This document shows, piece by piece, positions 1 through 6,393 of a stretch of DNA of 36,626 bases. The notes under the pieces are model-generated. The model was not told the DNA's origin. It ran no database searches and saw only the letters and a program-made list of their open reading frames with translations. The position numbers and the translations under genes are program-made. How positions within the stretch are numbered: the stretch's first letter is position 1; each line of letters opens with the position of its first letter. This stretch comes from Dehalococcoidia bacterium (GTDB lineage: Bacteria; Chloroflexota; Dehalococcoidia; Lucifugimonadales; UBA3495): positions 1 through 36,626 of the forward strand of contig JAKUQE010000030.1 in assembly GCA_022450395.1 (NCBI GenBank), written 5' to 3'.

Positions 1-501
1 TATGTCTTTATGCTCCCCTTTTTTGCGCCTTACTTTGGGCGCCAGCAACAAGATGCGGCTGCCTTCGGGCAAGGACATGATGGCGTCGGCGATCTGCTGA
101 ACCGTCTGCTTTTCCACCGGTTTCCCGCATTTGGTGCAGTGAGGCGTCCCCAGCCGGGCAAAAAGCAGCCGCATGTAGTCGTAAATCTCTGTCACCGTGC
201 CCACGGTTGACCGGGGGTTGTGGGACACGCCCTTCTGGTCGATGGATATGGCCGGTGAAAGCCCTTCTATGTAATCGACGTCCGGCTTATCCATGCGTCC
301 CAAGAATTGGCGGGCGTAAGCGGATAGCGACTCCACGTAACGCCTCTGACCCTCGGCGTAGATCGTGTCGAAGGCCAGAGAGCTCTTGCCGGACCCGGAC
401 ACGCCGGTGATCACCACCAGCTTCTCCCGGGGAATGGAGATCTCGATGTTTTTTAGGTTGTGTTCGCGGGCGCCTTTGATAACGATGAATTCCTGGGGCA
501 T
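1..501 (-). CDS. uvrA: UvrA, excinuclease ABC subunit A (N-terminal part, cut by window edge)
   Basis: UvrA is the damage-sensing ATPase of nucleotide excision repair; it loads UvrB on DNA lesions in the cytoplasm. The 167 codons visible begin [19 protein letters not shown], the usual UvrA start. They contain the Walker A motif GVSGSGKS at residues 33-40, the segment [20 protein letters not shown] typical of UvrA after the first P-loop, the [10 protein letters not shown]-loop region, and the CTKCGKPV pair that opens the first zinc module. The start ATG is at 501; the reading frame stays open to base 1, so about 780 residues of a normal UvrA (about 940) lie outside the window. It is transcribed away from the toxin-antitoxin genes; the 158-base gap holds the promoters of both. 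No clear LexA box was seen in front of it. The identification is secure. Confidence 0.96.
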   Translation of the reverse strand, partial: MPQEFIVIKGAREHNLKNIEISIPREKLVVITGVSGSGKSSLAFDTIYAEGQRRYVESLSAYARQFLGRMDKPDVDYIEGLSPAISIDQKGVSHNPRSTVGTVTEIYDYMRLLFARLGTPHCTKCGKPVEKQTVQQIADAIMSLPEGSRILLLAPKVRRKKGEHKDI

Positions 502-610
502 CACACCACACCTATCACATATTCAACATGGAGTATTTTAGCACTCAACGCCTTGGGAATCATGGGGTACCAAGACCAGATGAGGCGATCGAATCAGCGG
601 GTAGCGATAT

Positions 611-649
611 TGTGCGTCTTAGTGCTATAGTGTGCAAATAATGGCACTA
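611..649 (+). promoter_or_regulatory. Probable operator of the toxin-antitoxin pair: phased GTGC boxes and TAGTGC/GCACTA inverted repeat
   Basis: Three GTGC boxes begin at 612, 622 and 632, exactly one helical turn apart. The second lies in TAGTGC (620-625), which forms a perfect inverted repeat with GCACTA (644-649), just in front of the AGGAG ribosome-binding site (649-653). A further copy of the half-site, TAGCACT at 539-545, is the exact reverse complement of AGTGCTA at 621-627 and lies on the uvrA side of the gap. Autoregulated antitoxins usually bind such sites; which protein binds here is inference. Confidence 0.45.
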
Positions 650-659
650 GGAGTCCAAA

Positions 660-1151
660 ATGGACATCGGAAGAGAAGACTATGAGGCAGGTGTTTATGG
701 TAACTCGCTAGAGCTTGTGATGCAATCTTTGTCGAGCGGCAATCCACTTACCAATAGGCAGATTCAAACGGAAACCGGCCTGAATGATGAAACGTTGCAC
801 TTAGCCCTGACAAAGCTTGAGGAACGTGGGAAAATTCGATGGAAATGGCTTGGGCCTTCCCCGGTTTGCGTATCCATAAACGCGCCGCCTCCCCAGGAAT
901 GGTACACCATCGATGAATCGGCTGGTTACCTTCGCGTTTCGAGACGTACGATGTATAAACTTATCAAAGACGGCCAACTGCTAGCCTACCGCGTCGGCAC
1001 GGGAGGACACCGCAGGTTCAGGCGGGACGACCTAGAGCGATTAATGAAGCCTGAAGAATTTGAGTCTGTCGATACGATGACGGCGGCGGCTGACCCGGTG
1101 TTGGCTGAGCTTTGGGACAACGAGAAGGGTGCAGCATACGACAGCCTATAA
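660..1151 (+). CDS. Antitoxin with winged-helix plus excisionase-type (HTH_17) DNA-binding domains
   Basis: Predicted antitoxin and autorepressor of the toxin gene that overlaps its 3' end. Residues about 20-75 look like a winged helix (LTNRQIQTETGLNDETLHLA, then KLEERGKIRWKW). Residues about 81-131 are an excisionase/MerR-type helix-turn-helix (WYTIDESAGYLRVSRRTMYK, then GTGGHRRFRRDDLERLM). The C-terminus, DPVLAELWDNEKGAAYDSL, resembles the toxin-wrapping tails of MazE/VapB-type antitoxins (LWDNEEDAVYD-like). The ATG at 660 has AGGAG six bases upstream. The stop overlaps the toxin start by 23 bases, so translation is probably coupled. The HTH_17 fold alone could suggest a phage excisionase or a BldC-like regulator, but the tail and the toxin next door favour an antitoxin. 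Having two DNA-binding modules in one antitoxin is unusual. Confidence 0.82.
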   Translation: MDIGREDYEAGVYGNSLELVMQSLSSGNPLTNRQIQTETGLNDETLHLALTKLEERGKIRWKWLGPSPVCVSINAPPPQEWYTIDESAGYLRVSRRTMYKLIKDGQLLAYRVGTGGHRRFRRDDLERLMKPEEFESVDTMTAAADPVLAELWDNEKGAAYDSL

Positions 1152-1482
1152 TCGAGGCGACGTGGTCCTAGTAAATTTCTTGTTCAGCGAGGAGACATGG
1201 GCAAAACGGCGTCCGGCCATTCTCGTGAGTTCAAATGTCTACCAAAGAGGGCGGCGTGGGGTGATATCCGCCGCGGTCACCAGCAACACAAACCGGATCT
1301 TGGCCGGAGACTCCCTTATCACTGACTGGCAAGAGGCCGGCCTTCTCTTTCCTTCGGTCGCTACCGGCGTGATTCGGACCATCAAGCAAGGGATGATTGC
1401 CCGGACGTTGGGCAGCCTTTCATACCGGGACATGGACGCCGTCGACCAACGTTTAAGACTGATTCTCGACCTGGAGAGCTAA
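1129..1482 (+). CDS. MazF/PemK-family mRNA interferase toxin
   Basis: Type II toxin of the PemK/MazF fold, a ribosome-independent endoribonuclease that cuts mRNA at short motifs. The 117 residues match the family length. RGDVVLVNF near residue 9 is the opening strand; KRRPAILVSSN carries the conserved arginine-proline of the active site; SAAVTSNT supplies the conserved threonine/serine strand. The start is GTG at 1129, inside the antitoxin gene; the GAGAAGG just before it is very close, so translation probably depends on coupling to the antitoxin. The closest alternative would be a broken homologue, but all core strands are present and the frame is intact. The RNA target cannot be read from the sequence. 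Confidence 0.9.
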   Translation: MQHTTAYNRGDVVLVNFLFSEETWAKRRPAILVSSNVYQRGRRGVISAAVTSNTNRILAGDSLITDWQEAGLLFPSVATGVIRTIKQGMIARTLGSLSYRDMDAVDQRLRLILDLES

Positions 1483-1483
1483 C

Positions 1484-2299
1484 TTGCCGATCGGCCAACT
1501 ATTTAAAGCCCCCAAGGTCCTCATCGGCGTGGTGCACCTGCCACCCCTACCCGGATCACCCGGTTGGAGAGGGGACATGGGGTGGGTGTTAGACCGGGCT
1601 CAAGAAGAGGCCTCGGTTCTGGAGCACGGTGGCGCCTCCGGCATCATCGTTGAGAATTTCGGGGACGTTCCCTTCCGCATCGGCCCGGTGGAACCCGACA
1701 CCGTGGCAGCTATGACGCTGGCGGTGGCACGGGTGAAGCAAGGCACTGACCTTCCGGTGGGCGTGAACATGCTGCGAAACGACGCCAGGTCCGCTCTGGG
1801 AGTGGCAGCCGCTACCGGAGCGGATTTTATCCGGGTGAATGTCCATTACGGTGTTATGGCCGCCGAAGAGGGAATGGTCCAGGGGGATGCCTACCAGACC
1901 CTGCGCCACCGCAAATCTCTGGGCGTTGAGGTGAAGATCCTGGCCGACGTATTGGTCAAACACGCGGTCCCCGTCGGTCCCCAGGACCTGGGGCAGATGG
2001 CTCAGGAGACCACCTATCGAGGATTGGCCGATGGGTTGATAGTCAGCGGCCCGGTCACCGGACAGCCCGCCGAGGAGTCCGACGTGGCGGTGGTCCGAGA
2101 TGCGGTGCCCGATGGGTTCTTGTTAGTCGGAAGTGGTGTAAACGAGGCAAACGCGGCCCGGCTACTGGCGGAGGCTGACGGGGCTATCGTGGGGACCAGC
2201 TTGAAACGGGATGGGATCGTGGGCAACCTCATCGACCCGGAACGGGTCAAGCGGCTGGCGGAAATCATCCACGAGTTAGGGCCGTATAGGTCATCCTAA
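1484..2299 (+). CDS. BtpA/SgcQ family TIM-barrel protein
   Basis: Member of the BtpA family, named from a cyanobacterial protein needed for photosystem I accumulation; in non-photosynthetic bacteria the family has the fold of phosphate-binding TIM barrels and an uncertain enzymatic role. Signature stretches are VLIGVVHLPPLPGSPG near the N-terminus, GASGIIVENFGDVPF, VGVNMLRNDARSALGVAAA, GADFIRVNVHYGV, and the C-terminal phosphate-binding-like segments GLIVSGPVTG and VGSGVNEANAARLL. At 271 residues it has normal length. The start is TTG at 1484, one base after the toxin stop codon, with GGAG at 1473-1476. It is therefore probably co-transcribed with the toxin-antitoxin pair, an odd combination. 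No photosynthesis genes are nearby, so the photosystem role should not be assumed. Confidence 0.88.
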   Translation: MPIGQLFKAPKVLIGVVHLPPLPGSPGWRGDMGWVLDRAQEEASVLEHGGASGIIVENFGDVPFRIGPVEPDTVAAMTLAVARVKQGTDLPVGVNMLRNDARSALGVAAATGADFIRVNVHYGVMAAEEGMVQGDAYQTLRHRKSLGVEVKILADVLVKHAVPVGPQDLGQMAQETTYRGLADGLIVSGPVTGQPAEESDVAVVRDAVPDGFLLVGSGVNEANAARLLAEADGAIVGTSLKRDGIVGNLIDPERVKRLAEIIHELGPYRSS

Positions 2300-2356
2300 A
2301 TCGGTGATTTACCCGCGAAGACGGGATTCTGCAGACTGGTGGCGAAGGCCCTTATC

Positions 2357-2383
2357 CCGTTCGTGGTGAGTTTGTCGAACCAC
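2357..2383 (+). repeat. Family A short repeat (single arm)
   Basis: One copy of the widespread element with core GTGGTGAGTTTGTCGAACC. It lies in the 146-base gap between the convergent BtpA and dehydrogenase genes. Other copies are at 11848-11915, 20156-20180, 22090-22174 and 33765-33792. Here only one arm is present, so it cannot form the long hairpin seen in the paired copies. Confidence 0.8.
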
Positions 2384-2445
2384 CGCACCGCCTTCCGAGT
2401 TAAGATTCGAGCCATCCGTGACGTCCGAAATCTCAAGACAAACCA

Positions 2446-3351
2446 CTATGCAGGCTTCCGCTCCACCACGCACCCTGCCTGCTCTTCCAGCAGCATAACG
2501 GTGGCGGCCGAATCCATGTCCCCCAGGCCTTTGTCCACGGCCTGCTTGACAAAGCGGTAGGCCAGATCGGCGGCGGGCGTCTCAACGCCCAATTCCCTGG
2601 TCAGGTCCTGAATCAGGCCCATGTCCTTAAGGAACACCTTGATCTGGGTACGGACCCCATCGAAGTCCCGGTCCAGCATCACCGGGGCGTTGCGGTCCAG
2701 CATGAAGCTGTGCCCCCACCCCGAGTTGACTACCTCAAACACCAGGGCCGGGTCCGCCCCGGCTTTCGCTCCCACCACCATGGCCTCGGCGGCGGCGACC
2801 GAATGGATGCCAACTAGAAGCTGGTTGACCAACTTCACGACAGTTCCGGTACCCGTGGGGCCGATGTGCCGGACGGTTGTGCCCATGGCGTCGAAGGATG
2901 GCAAGGCCCGCTGATAAGCCTCCGCTGCGCCTCCCGCCATGATGGTCAACGTGCCATCGGCGGCCCGCTCGGTGCCCCCGCTTATGGGCGCATCCAGAAA
3001 GAAGGCGCCCTTGGCTTCGGCGGCGGCGGCGCAGGCCTTGGAGGTCGCCATCCCCACGGTGCTATGGTCAACGAGGACCTGCCTCGGCTTGGCGTTGGCT
3101 ACTATCCCGTCATCGCCCAAGAATATCTCTTCCGAAGTCGCCACATCCGGCAAACACGCTAGGACGACGTCGGCCACCCGGACCACTTCGGCCACCGACG
3201 TTGCAGCCCGCGCTCCATCCGACGCGATCTCCTGAACCTTACTCTGGCTGCGGTTATGTACCGTCAGATCGAACCCAGCCGCCAGCAGCCGGTACGACAT
3301 GGGCAATCCCATGCGGCCAAGGCCGATAAACCCTACTTTAGTCGCCGCCAT
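2446..3351 (-). CDS. NAD(P)-dependent beta-hydroxyacid dehydrogenase (3-hydroxyisobutyrate dehydrogenase family)
   Basis: Oxidoreductase of the 3-hydroxyisobutyrate dehydrogenase / tartronate semialdehyde reductase family, which interconverts beta-hydroxyacids and semialdehydes. Visible features: N-terminal Rossmann motif VGFIGLGRMGLPM, the substrate-binding segment FLDAPISGG, and the catalytic lysine helix VVKLVNQLLVG. From the ATG at 3351, which has GGGAGA upstream, it has 301 residues, the family norm; the frame is open for 14 further codons upstream but these have no ribosome-binding site. The next gene upstream in the same direction is a class III aminotransferase, separated by a palindromic repeat. 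A joint role in amino acid or beta-alanine-type catabolism is possible but unproven. The window has a second family member at 21152; the two differ clearly. Substrate unknown. Confidence 0.88.
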   Translation of the reverse strand: MAATKVGFIGLGRMGLPMSYRLLAAGFDLTVHNRSQSKVQEIASDGARAATSVAEVVRVADVVLACLPDVATSEEIFLGDDGIVANAKPRQVLVDHSTVGMATSKACAAAAEAKGAFFLDAPISGGTERAADGTLTIMAGGAAEAYQRALPSFDAMGTTVRHIGPTGTGTVVKLVNQLLVGIHSVAAAEAMVVGAKAGADPALVFEVVNSGWGHSFMLDRNAPVMLDRDFDGVRTQIKVFLKDMGLIQDLTRELGVETPAADLAYRFVKQAVDKGLGDMDSAATVMLLEEQAGCVVERKPA

Positions 3352-3371
3352 GTTTATCTCCCGATTAATTT

Positions 3372-3429
3372 GCCACAGAGACACGGAGGACACGGAGTTT
3401 TTTTATTTTTTCTCTGTGCCCTCTGTGGC
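3372..3429. repeat. Family E palindrome (CACAGAG... / ...CTCTGTG hairpin)
   Basis: The left arm GCCACAGAGACACGGAGGAC and the right arm CTCTGTGCCCTCTGTGGC are near-perfect reverse complements around a T-rich centre with a run of seven T. It fills most of the gap between the aminotransferase stop and the dehydrogenase start, both on the minus strand. It could act as an attenuator or RNA hairpin between the two genes. Elements of this CACAGAG type are common between genes in uncultured bacteria. Confidence 0.8.
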
Positions 3430-3446
3430 TCTATGGTTATAAACCT

Positions 3447-4826
3447 TTACTCCGCACCGAGGTCGCGGGCGGTTTGGGTGATTACCTTGTCGAAGACGGT
3501 GACTATTTCGTCGATCTCGCCGGCGGTCACGCATAGGGGTGGGGCGATGTTCATGGCGTCGCCGCCCCGCAGGATGATTCCGTTATCGGAAAATCCTTGG
3601 GTGAGACGCGCTCCCAGGTTTGCTTCGGCGGGGAAGGGTTCCTTGGTCTGCCGGTCCTTGACGATATCCAGGCCGCAGAGCAAACCCAATCCACGGACGT
3701 CACCGATGATCTGGTGCTTCTCTTTCAGCTCTTCCAGACCGTCCAAGAGGTACCGGCCCATGCGAGCCGAGTTCTCCACCATGCCCTCTTCTTCCATGAT
3801 CTGGATGTTCTTGAGAGCAGCGGCCGCCGCCACCGGGTGCCCACCGAAGGTGATGACGTGCTTGAACGCGGCCTGGGGGCTGCCCACGAATGCGTCGGCG
3901 ATAGGCTTTCTCAGGATGGCCCCGCCCATGGGTATATACCCGCTGGTGAGGCCCTTGGCCACCGTCATGATGTCCGGAGTGATGCCCCAATGATCACAGG
4001 CGAACATCTTGCCGGTGCGCCCGAAGCCGGTGATGACTTCATCGGCGATGAGCAAACACCCATAGCGGTCGCATATCTCCCGTAGCATCGGCCAGTAGTT
4101 GGGTCCAGGCACCACCGCCCCATAAGGGCTGGAGATTGGCTCAGCAACCACTGCGGCCACCGTGTCCGGACCTTGAAACTTTATGATTTCCTCAATGGCG
4201 TTGGCGCAACGCTCGGCGCACTCTTCCGGTGTTGTCCCGCCGTACTCACAGCGATAGGGGTGAGGCTGGGGCCCGTGGAAAAATCCGGGCATCATTGGTT
4301 CATAGTCTTGCTTGGGAAAACCCGGCGTGCCACCCAAGGCCAGAGCGCCCATGGTCGCCCCATGATAGGAGCCTTTCCTGCTGATGAACTTGTACCGGGT
4401 AGGCTCCCCTACCCGCTTGAAATAGGCCCGAGCCAGCTTTATGGCAGTCTCCACCGACTCCGATCCTCCGCTGGTGAAGAAGCATCGGGACAGATCGCCG
4501 GGAGTGATACTGGCGATCTTTTCCGCCAGGAGGACGGCAGGCTCGTTGGTGGTGCCCATTGGCATATAAGTTAGCTTAAGCATCTGGGCGTAGGCGGCAT
4601 CGGCGATCTCGTGGCGCCCATACCCCACGTTCTTCAGCCAAAGACCGGACATGGCGTCGATGTATTCGTTGCCCCGGGCATCCGTAACGTGAACACCCTT
4701 ACCCTCGACGAATATCTGGGGCTCGCCCTTCTCCGCCATGTCGCTGGGTTCTCTCAGATACACCCACAGATGCTCCAGGGCAGACTCCGTCAGTGCATCT
4801 ACTTCCGTTTCGGTATGGGTTGCCAT
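3447..4826 (-). CDS. Class III (omega) aminotransferase, PLP-dependent
   Basis: Pyridoxal-phosphate enzyme of the ornithine/beta-alanine/taurine aminotransferase group, moving the amino group of a terminal amine to pyruvate or 2-oxoglutarate. The 459 residues match the family. Seen: DARGNEYIDAMSGLW (N-terminal strand), FFTSGGSESVETAIKLAR (phosphate-binding loop), SYHGATMGALALGG, LLIADEVITGFGRTGKMF with the cofactor-ring aspartate, and the Schiff-base lysine in TVAKGLTSGYIPMGG. The glycine-rich HVITFGGHPVAAAAALKN completes the site. Start ATG 4826 follows a GGAGA-type site. Exact substrate cannot be assigned from sequence alone; taurine-pyruvate or beta-alanine-pyruvate aminotransferase are the nearest types. 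The family E hairpin separates it from the dehydrogenase downstream. Confidence 0.92.
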   Translation of the reverse strand: MATHTETEVDALTESALEHLWVYLREPSDMAEKGEPQIFVEGKGVHVTDARGNEYIDAMSGLWLKNVGYGRHEIADAAYAQMLKLTYMPMGTTNEPAVLLAEKIASITPGDLSRCFFTSGGSESVETAIKLARAYFKRVGEPTRYKFISRKGSYHGATMGALALGGTPGFPKQDYEPMMPGFFHGPQPHPYRCEYGGTTPEECAERCANAIEEIIKFQGPDTVAAVVAEPISSPYGAVVPGPNYWPMLREICDRYGCLLIADEVITGFGRTGKMFACDHWGITPDIMTVAKGLTSGYIPMGGAILRKPIADAFVGSPQAAFKHVITFGGHPVAAAAALKNIQIMEEEGMVENSARMGRYLLDGLEELKEKHQIIGDVRGLGLLCGLDIVKDRQTKEPFPAEANLGARLTQGFSDNGIILRGGDAMNIAPPLCVTAGEIDEIVTVFDKVITQTARDLGAE

Positions 4827-4841
4827 GATTTCTCCTTTTGT

Positions 4842-4876
4842 TAGCTATCAGCTTTAAGCGGTCAGACATCAGCGGT
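4842..4876. repeat. Family D repeat (GCTATCAGC/GTCAG type)
   Basis: Short element built from TAGCTATCAGC and GGTCAGACATCAGC, lying between the phosphatase and aminotransferase genes. Related copies occur at 6343-6373, 26882-26907 and 28871-28897. The two last copies each stand immediately before a family B palindrome. Confidence 0.55.
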
Positions 4877-4889
4877 TTGATGCGAAACG

Positions 4890-5315
4890 TCATCCCGCTT
4901 CTGTGACCAATTCTTGTACTCTCCGTTTGATCTCGTCGTATAGAGGGCGGGCCGAATCGGGCCCCATGCCTCGAGTGTCTTGGATGGTCCAGACGACAAC
5001 TTTGTCGCTGTTCCGAAGATAGTCCGGCCAAGTATCCTCATCGGCGATGACGATAACTTTGCCGGCCTCTTGAACCATCTCGAGGGTTAGCTGGTCCCGA
5101 GTTTTTTCGGAGATGTCTGCCCCTTGCTCACTCATATACGAGATCGCCGAGCTACCCCCATCTTTCAAGCGCCTGCTGGACGGCTTTGTTCTTTCGACGA
5201 TCTCGTCGGCGCGGGTGCCGGCGCTCGTTGCGGGTTCGTTGGAAAGTTGATTGAACAAAGCCTCGGCGACTTGGCTTCGGCCCATATTGGCGTTACAGAC
5301 GAAGAGAACTTTCAT
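4890..5315 (-). CDS. Low-molecular-weight phosphotyrosine phosphatase / arsenate reductase family protein
   Basis: Small cytosolic phosphatase-fold protein. The N-terminus MKVLFVCNANMGRSQVAEAL contains the CX5R P-loop (Cys, NANMG, Arg) of low-molecular-weight tyrosine phosphatases and thioredoxin-type arsenate reductases. The general-acid Asp region is near WTIQDTRGMGPD; the spacing DTRGM is like arsenate-reductase relatives. The ATG at 5315 overlaps the stop of the upstream oxidoreductase (ATGA), so the two are translationally coupled. The frame is open upstream through the neighbouring gene, but those extra residues are a shadow of that gene. No arsenic-resistance genes (ArsR, ArsB) are near, so the arsenate role is uncertain. 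Length 141 residues is normal. Confidence 0.82.
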   Translation of the reverse strand: MKVLFVCNANMGRSQVAEALFNQLSNEPATSAGTRADEIVERTKPSSRRLKDGGSSAISYMSEQGADISEKTRDQLTLEMVQEAGKVIVIADEDTWPDYLRNSDKVVVWTIQDTRGMGPDSARPLYDEIKRRVQELVTEAG

Positions 5316-6190
5316 AGCTGGGGCAACACCTCCCGCGCCAGCATCTCCATGGCGTGGGCCGTTTCCTCTACGCTGCGGGTGTTGGGAGTGGATACGACCA
5401 GCCTTCCCACTCCCAACTCCTGGTAGGTCCGAGCCTTTTCCAGGATCTCGCCGGGCTCGGTACCCAGGGAATACCGGCCGGCACGGCCGGCGCCCAAAGG
5501 CGCGCTGACCGACACCGGAATCTCGGATGGATCTCGGCCGGCCGCCTCGGCTTGCCGGGCAAGATAGCGGATACCTTCGCTCAATTCTTCCGGTGGCAAC
5601 GCAGTGGGGTGCCAGCCGTTCCCGGCGCGCGCCGCCCGGCGGATGGCCACCCGGCTGGACCCTCCGATTATCAGGGGAATGTGGGGTTTCTGCGTTGGCT
5701 TGGGGGAGAATTTCATGCCGGAAAAACTGTGGAACCTCCCTTGGAAACTCGGATCTTGTTGGGTCCACAGTTCCTTCATGATCGCGATGCTCTCATCGGT
5801 TATGGCGCCCCGCTCGGCGAAGGGGCTGCCCATTGCCTCCATCTCGTTCTCCACTGCCCCAACGCCCACGCCCAACACCAACCGGCCGCCGGACATCACG
5901 TCCAACGTTGCCGCCGTCTTGGCCAGATTGATGGGGTTGTGGTAAGGCAGCACCAGGACGCTGGTGCCCAGCAAAACCTTTTTGGTGGTGGCGGCTACGT
6001 AGCTGAGCACGGTCAACGGCTCGTAGTAGGGCTTATCGCCGATGCGCTCAAAGACGTGGCCTGCGTTGAAAACGTGGTCGCTGGCCCACACCGACTCGAA
6101 ACCCAACTCCTCGGCCCGAACGGCCATCTGCAAAAGGGCCTGTATGTCTTCGATGCCCTGATTATTGGCTAACGAAAAACCGATTTCCAT
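5312..6190 (-). CDS. LLM-class F420-dependent oxidoreductase (luciferase-like)
   Basis: TIM-barrel flavin/F420 oxidoreductase of the bacterial luciferase-like superfamily. The start MEIGFSLANNQG, the stretch AEELGFESVWASDHVF, the strand VLLGTSVLVLPYHNPINLAK, the phrase TLDVMSGGRLVLGVGVGAVE and IPLIIGGSSRVAIRRAARAG are typical of the F420-dependent TIGR-type subfamilies. At 292 residues it has the usual length. ATG at 6190 has GGAG seven bases upstream. Its stop overlaps the phosphatase start by four bases. Substrate unknown. A second, longer and distantly related LLM protein lies at 32477. Large numbers of such flavin enzymes are a known feature of SAR202 Chloroflexota, which fits the proposed host. 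Confidence 0.9.
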   Translation of the reverse strand: MEIGFSLANNQGIEDIQALLQMAVRAEELGFESVWASDHVFNAGHVFERIGDKPYYEPLTVLSYVAATTKKVLLGTSVLVLPYHNPINLAKTAATLDVMSGGRLVLGVGVGAVENEMEAMGSPFAERGAITDESIAIMKELWTQQDPSFQGRFHSFSGMKFSPKPTQKPHIPLIIGGSSRVAIRRAARAGNGWHPTALPPEELSEGIRYLARQAEAAGRDPSEIPVSVSAPLGAGRAGRYSLGTEPGEILEKARTYQELGVGRLVVSTPNTRSVEETAHAMEMLAREVLPQL

Positions 6191-6342
6191 GGTGAGGCTC
6201 CAGGTTTAGTTGCATACCGTAATAGGGTTAATCTGCTACGCGGAACCCAGTGTAACACCGGCCAAGAACGGCCACAATTCAGCGTAACCGCAACGAGTCT
6301 GCCAACGTAGTCACCACGCGGTTGAAGCCCCGCTACGTTTAC

Positions 6343-6373
6343 GATAAGCTGACCGATGATAGCTGAAAGCTGA
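6343..6373. repeat. Family D repeat
   Basis: ATAAGCTGACCGATGATAGC followed by TGAAAGCTGA, the same GATAGCTGA/GTCAGC word set as the other family D copies, in the divergent gap before the FAD/Fe-S oxidase. It ends about 20 bases before that gene's start codon and so lies in its leader. Weakest of the copies. Confidence 0.45.
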
Positions 6374-6393
6374 ACGCTCCTAAAGAGGTGTCA

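Noticed and set aside
660-1151. HTH_17 protein as a phage excisionase
   Set aside because: No integrase or attachment site is near, and the C-terminal tail and adjoining toxin point to an antitoxin.
1484-2299. BtpA as evidence of a photosynthetic host
   Set aside because: The family is widespread outside phototrophs and no photosynthesis gene is in the window.
4890-5768. Long open frame of 292 codons around the phosphatase gene
   Set aside because: The first half is the shadow of the LLM oxidoreductase; the phosphatase begins at ATG 5315 with ATGA overlap.
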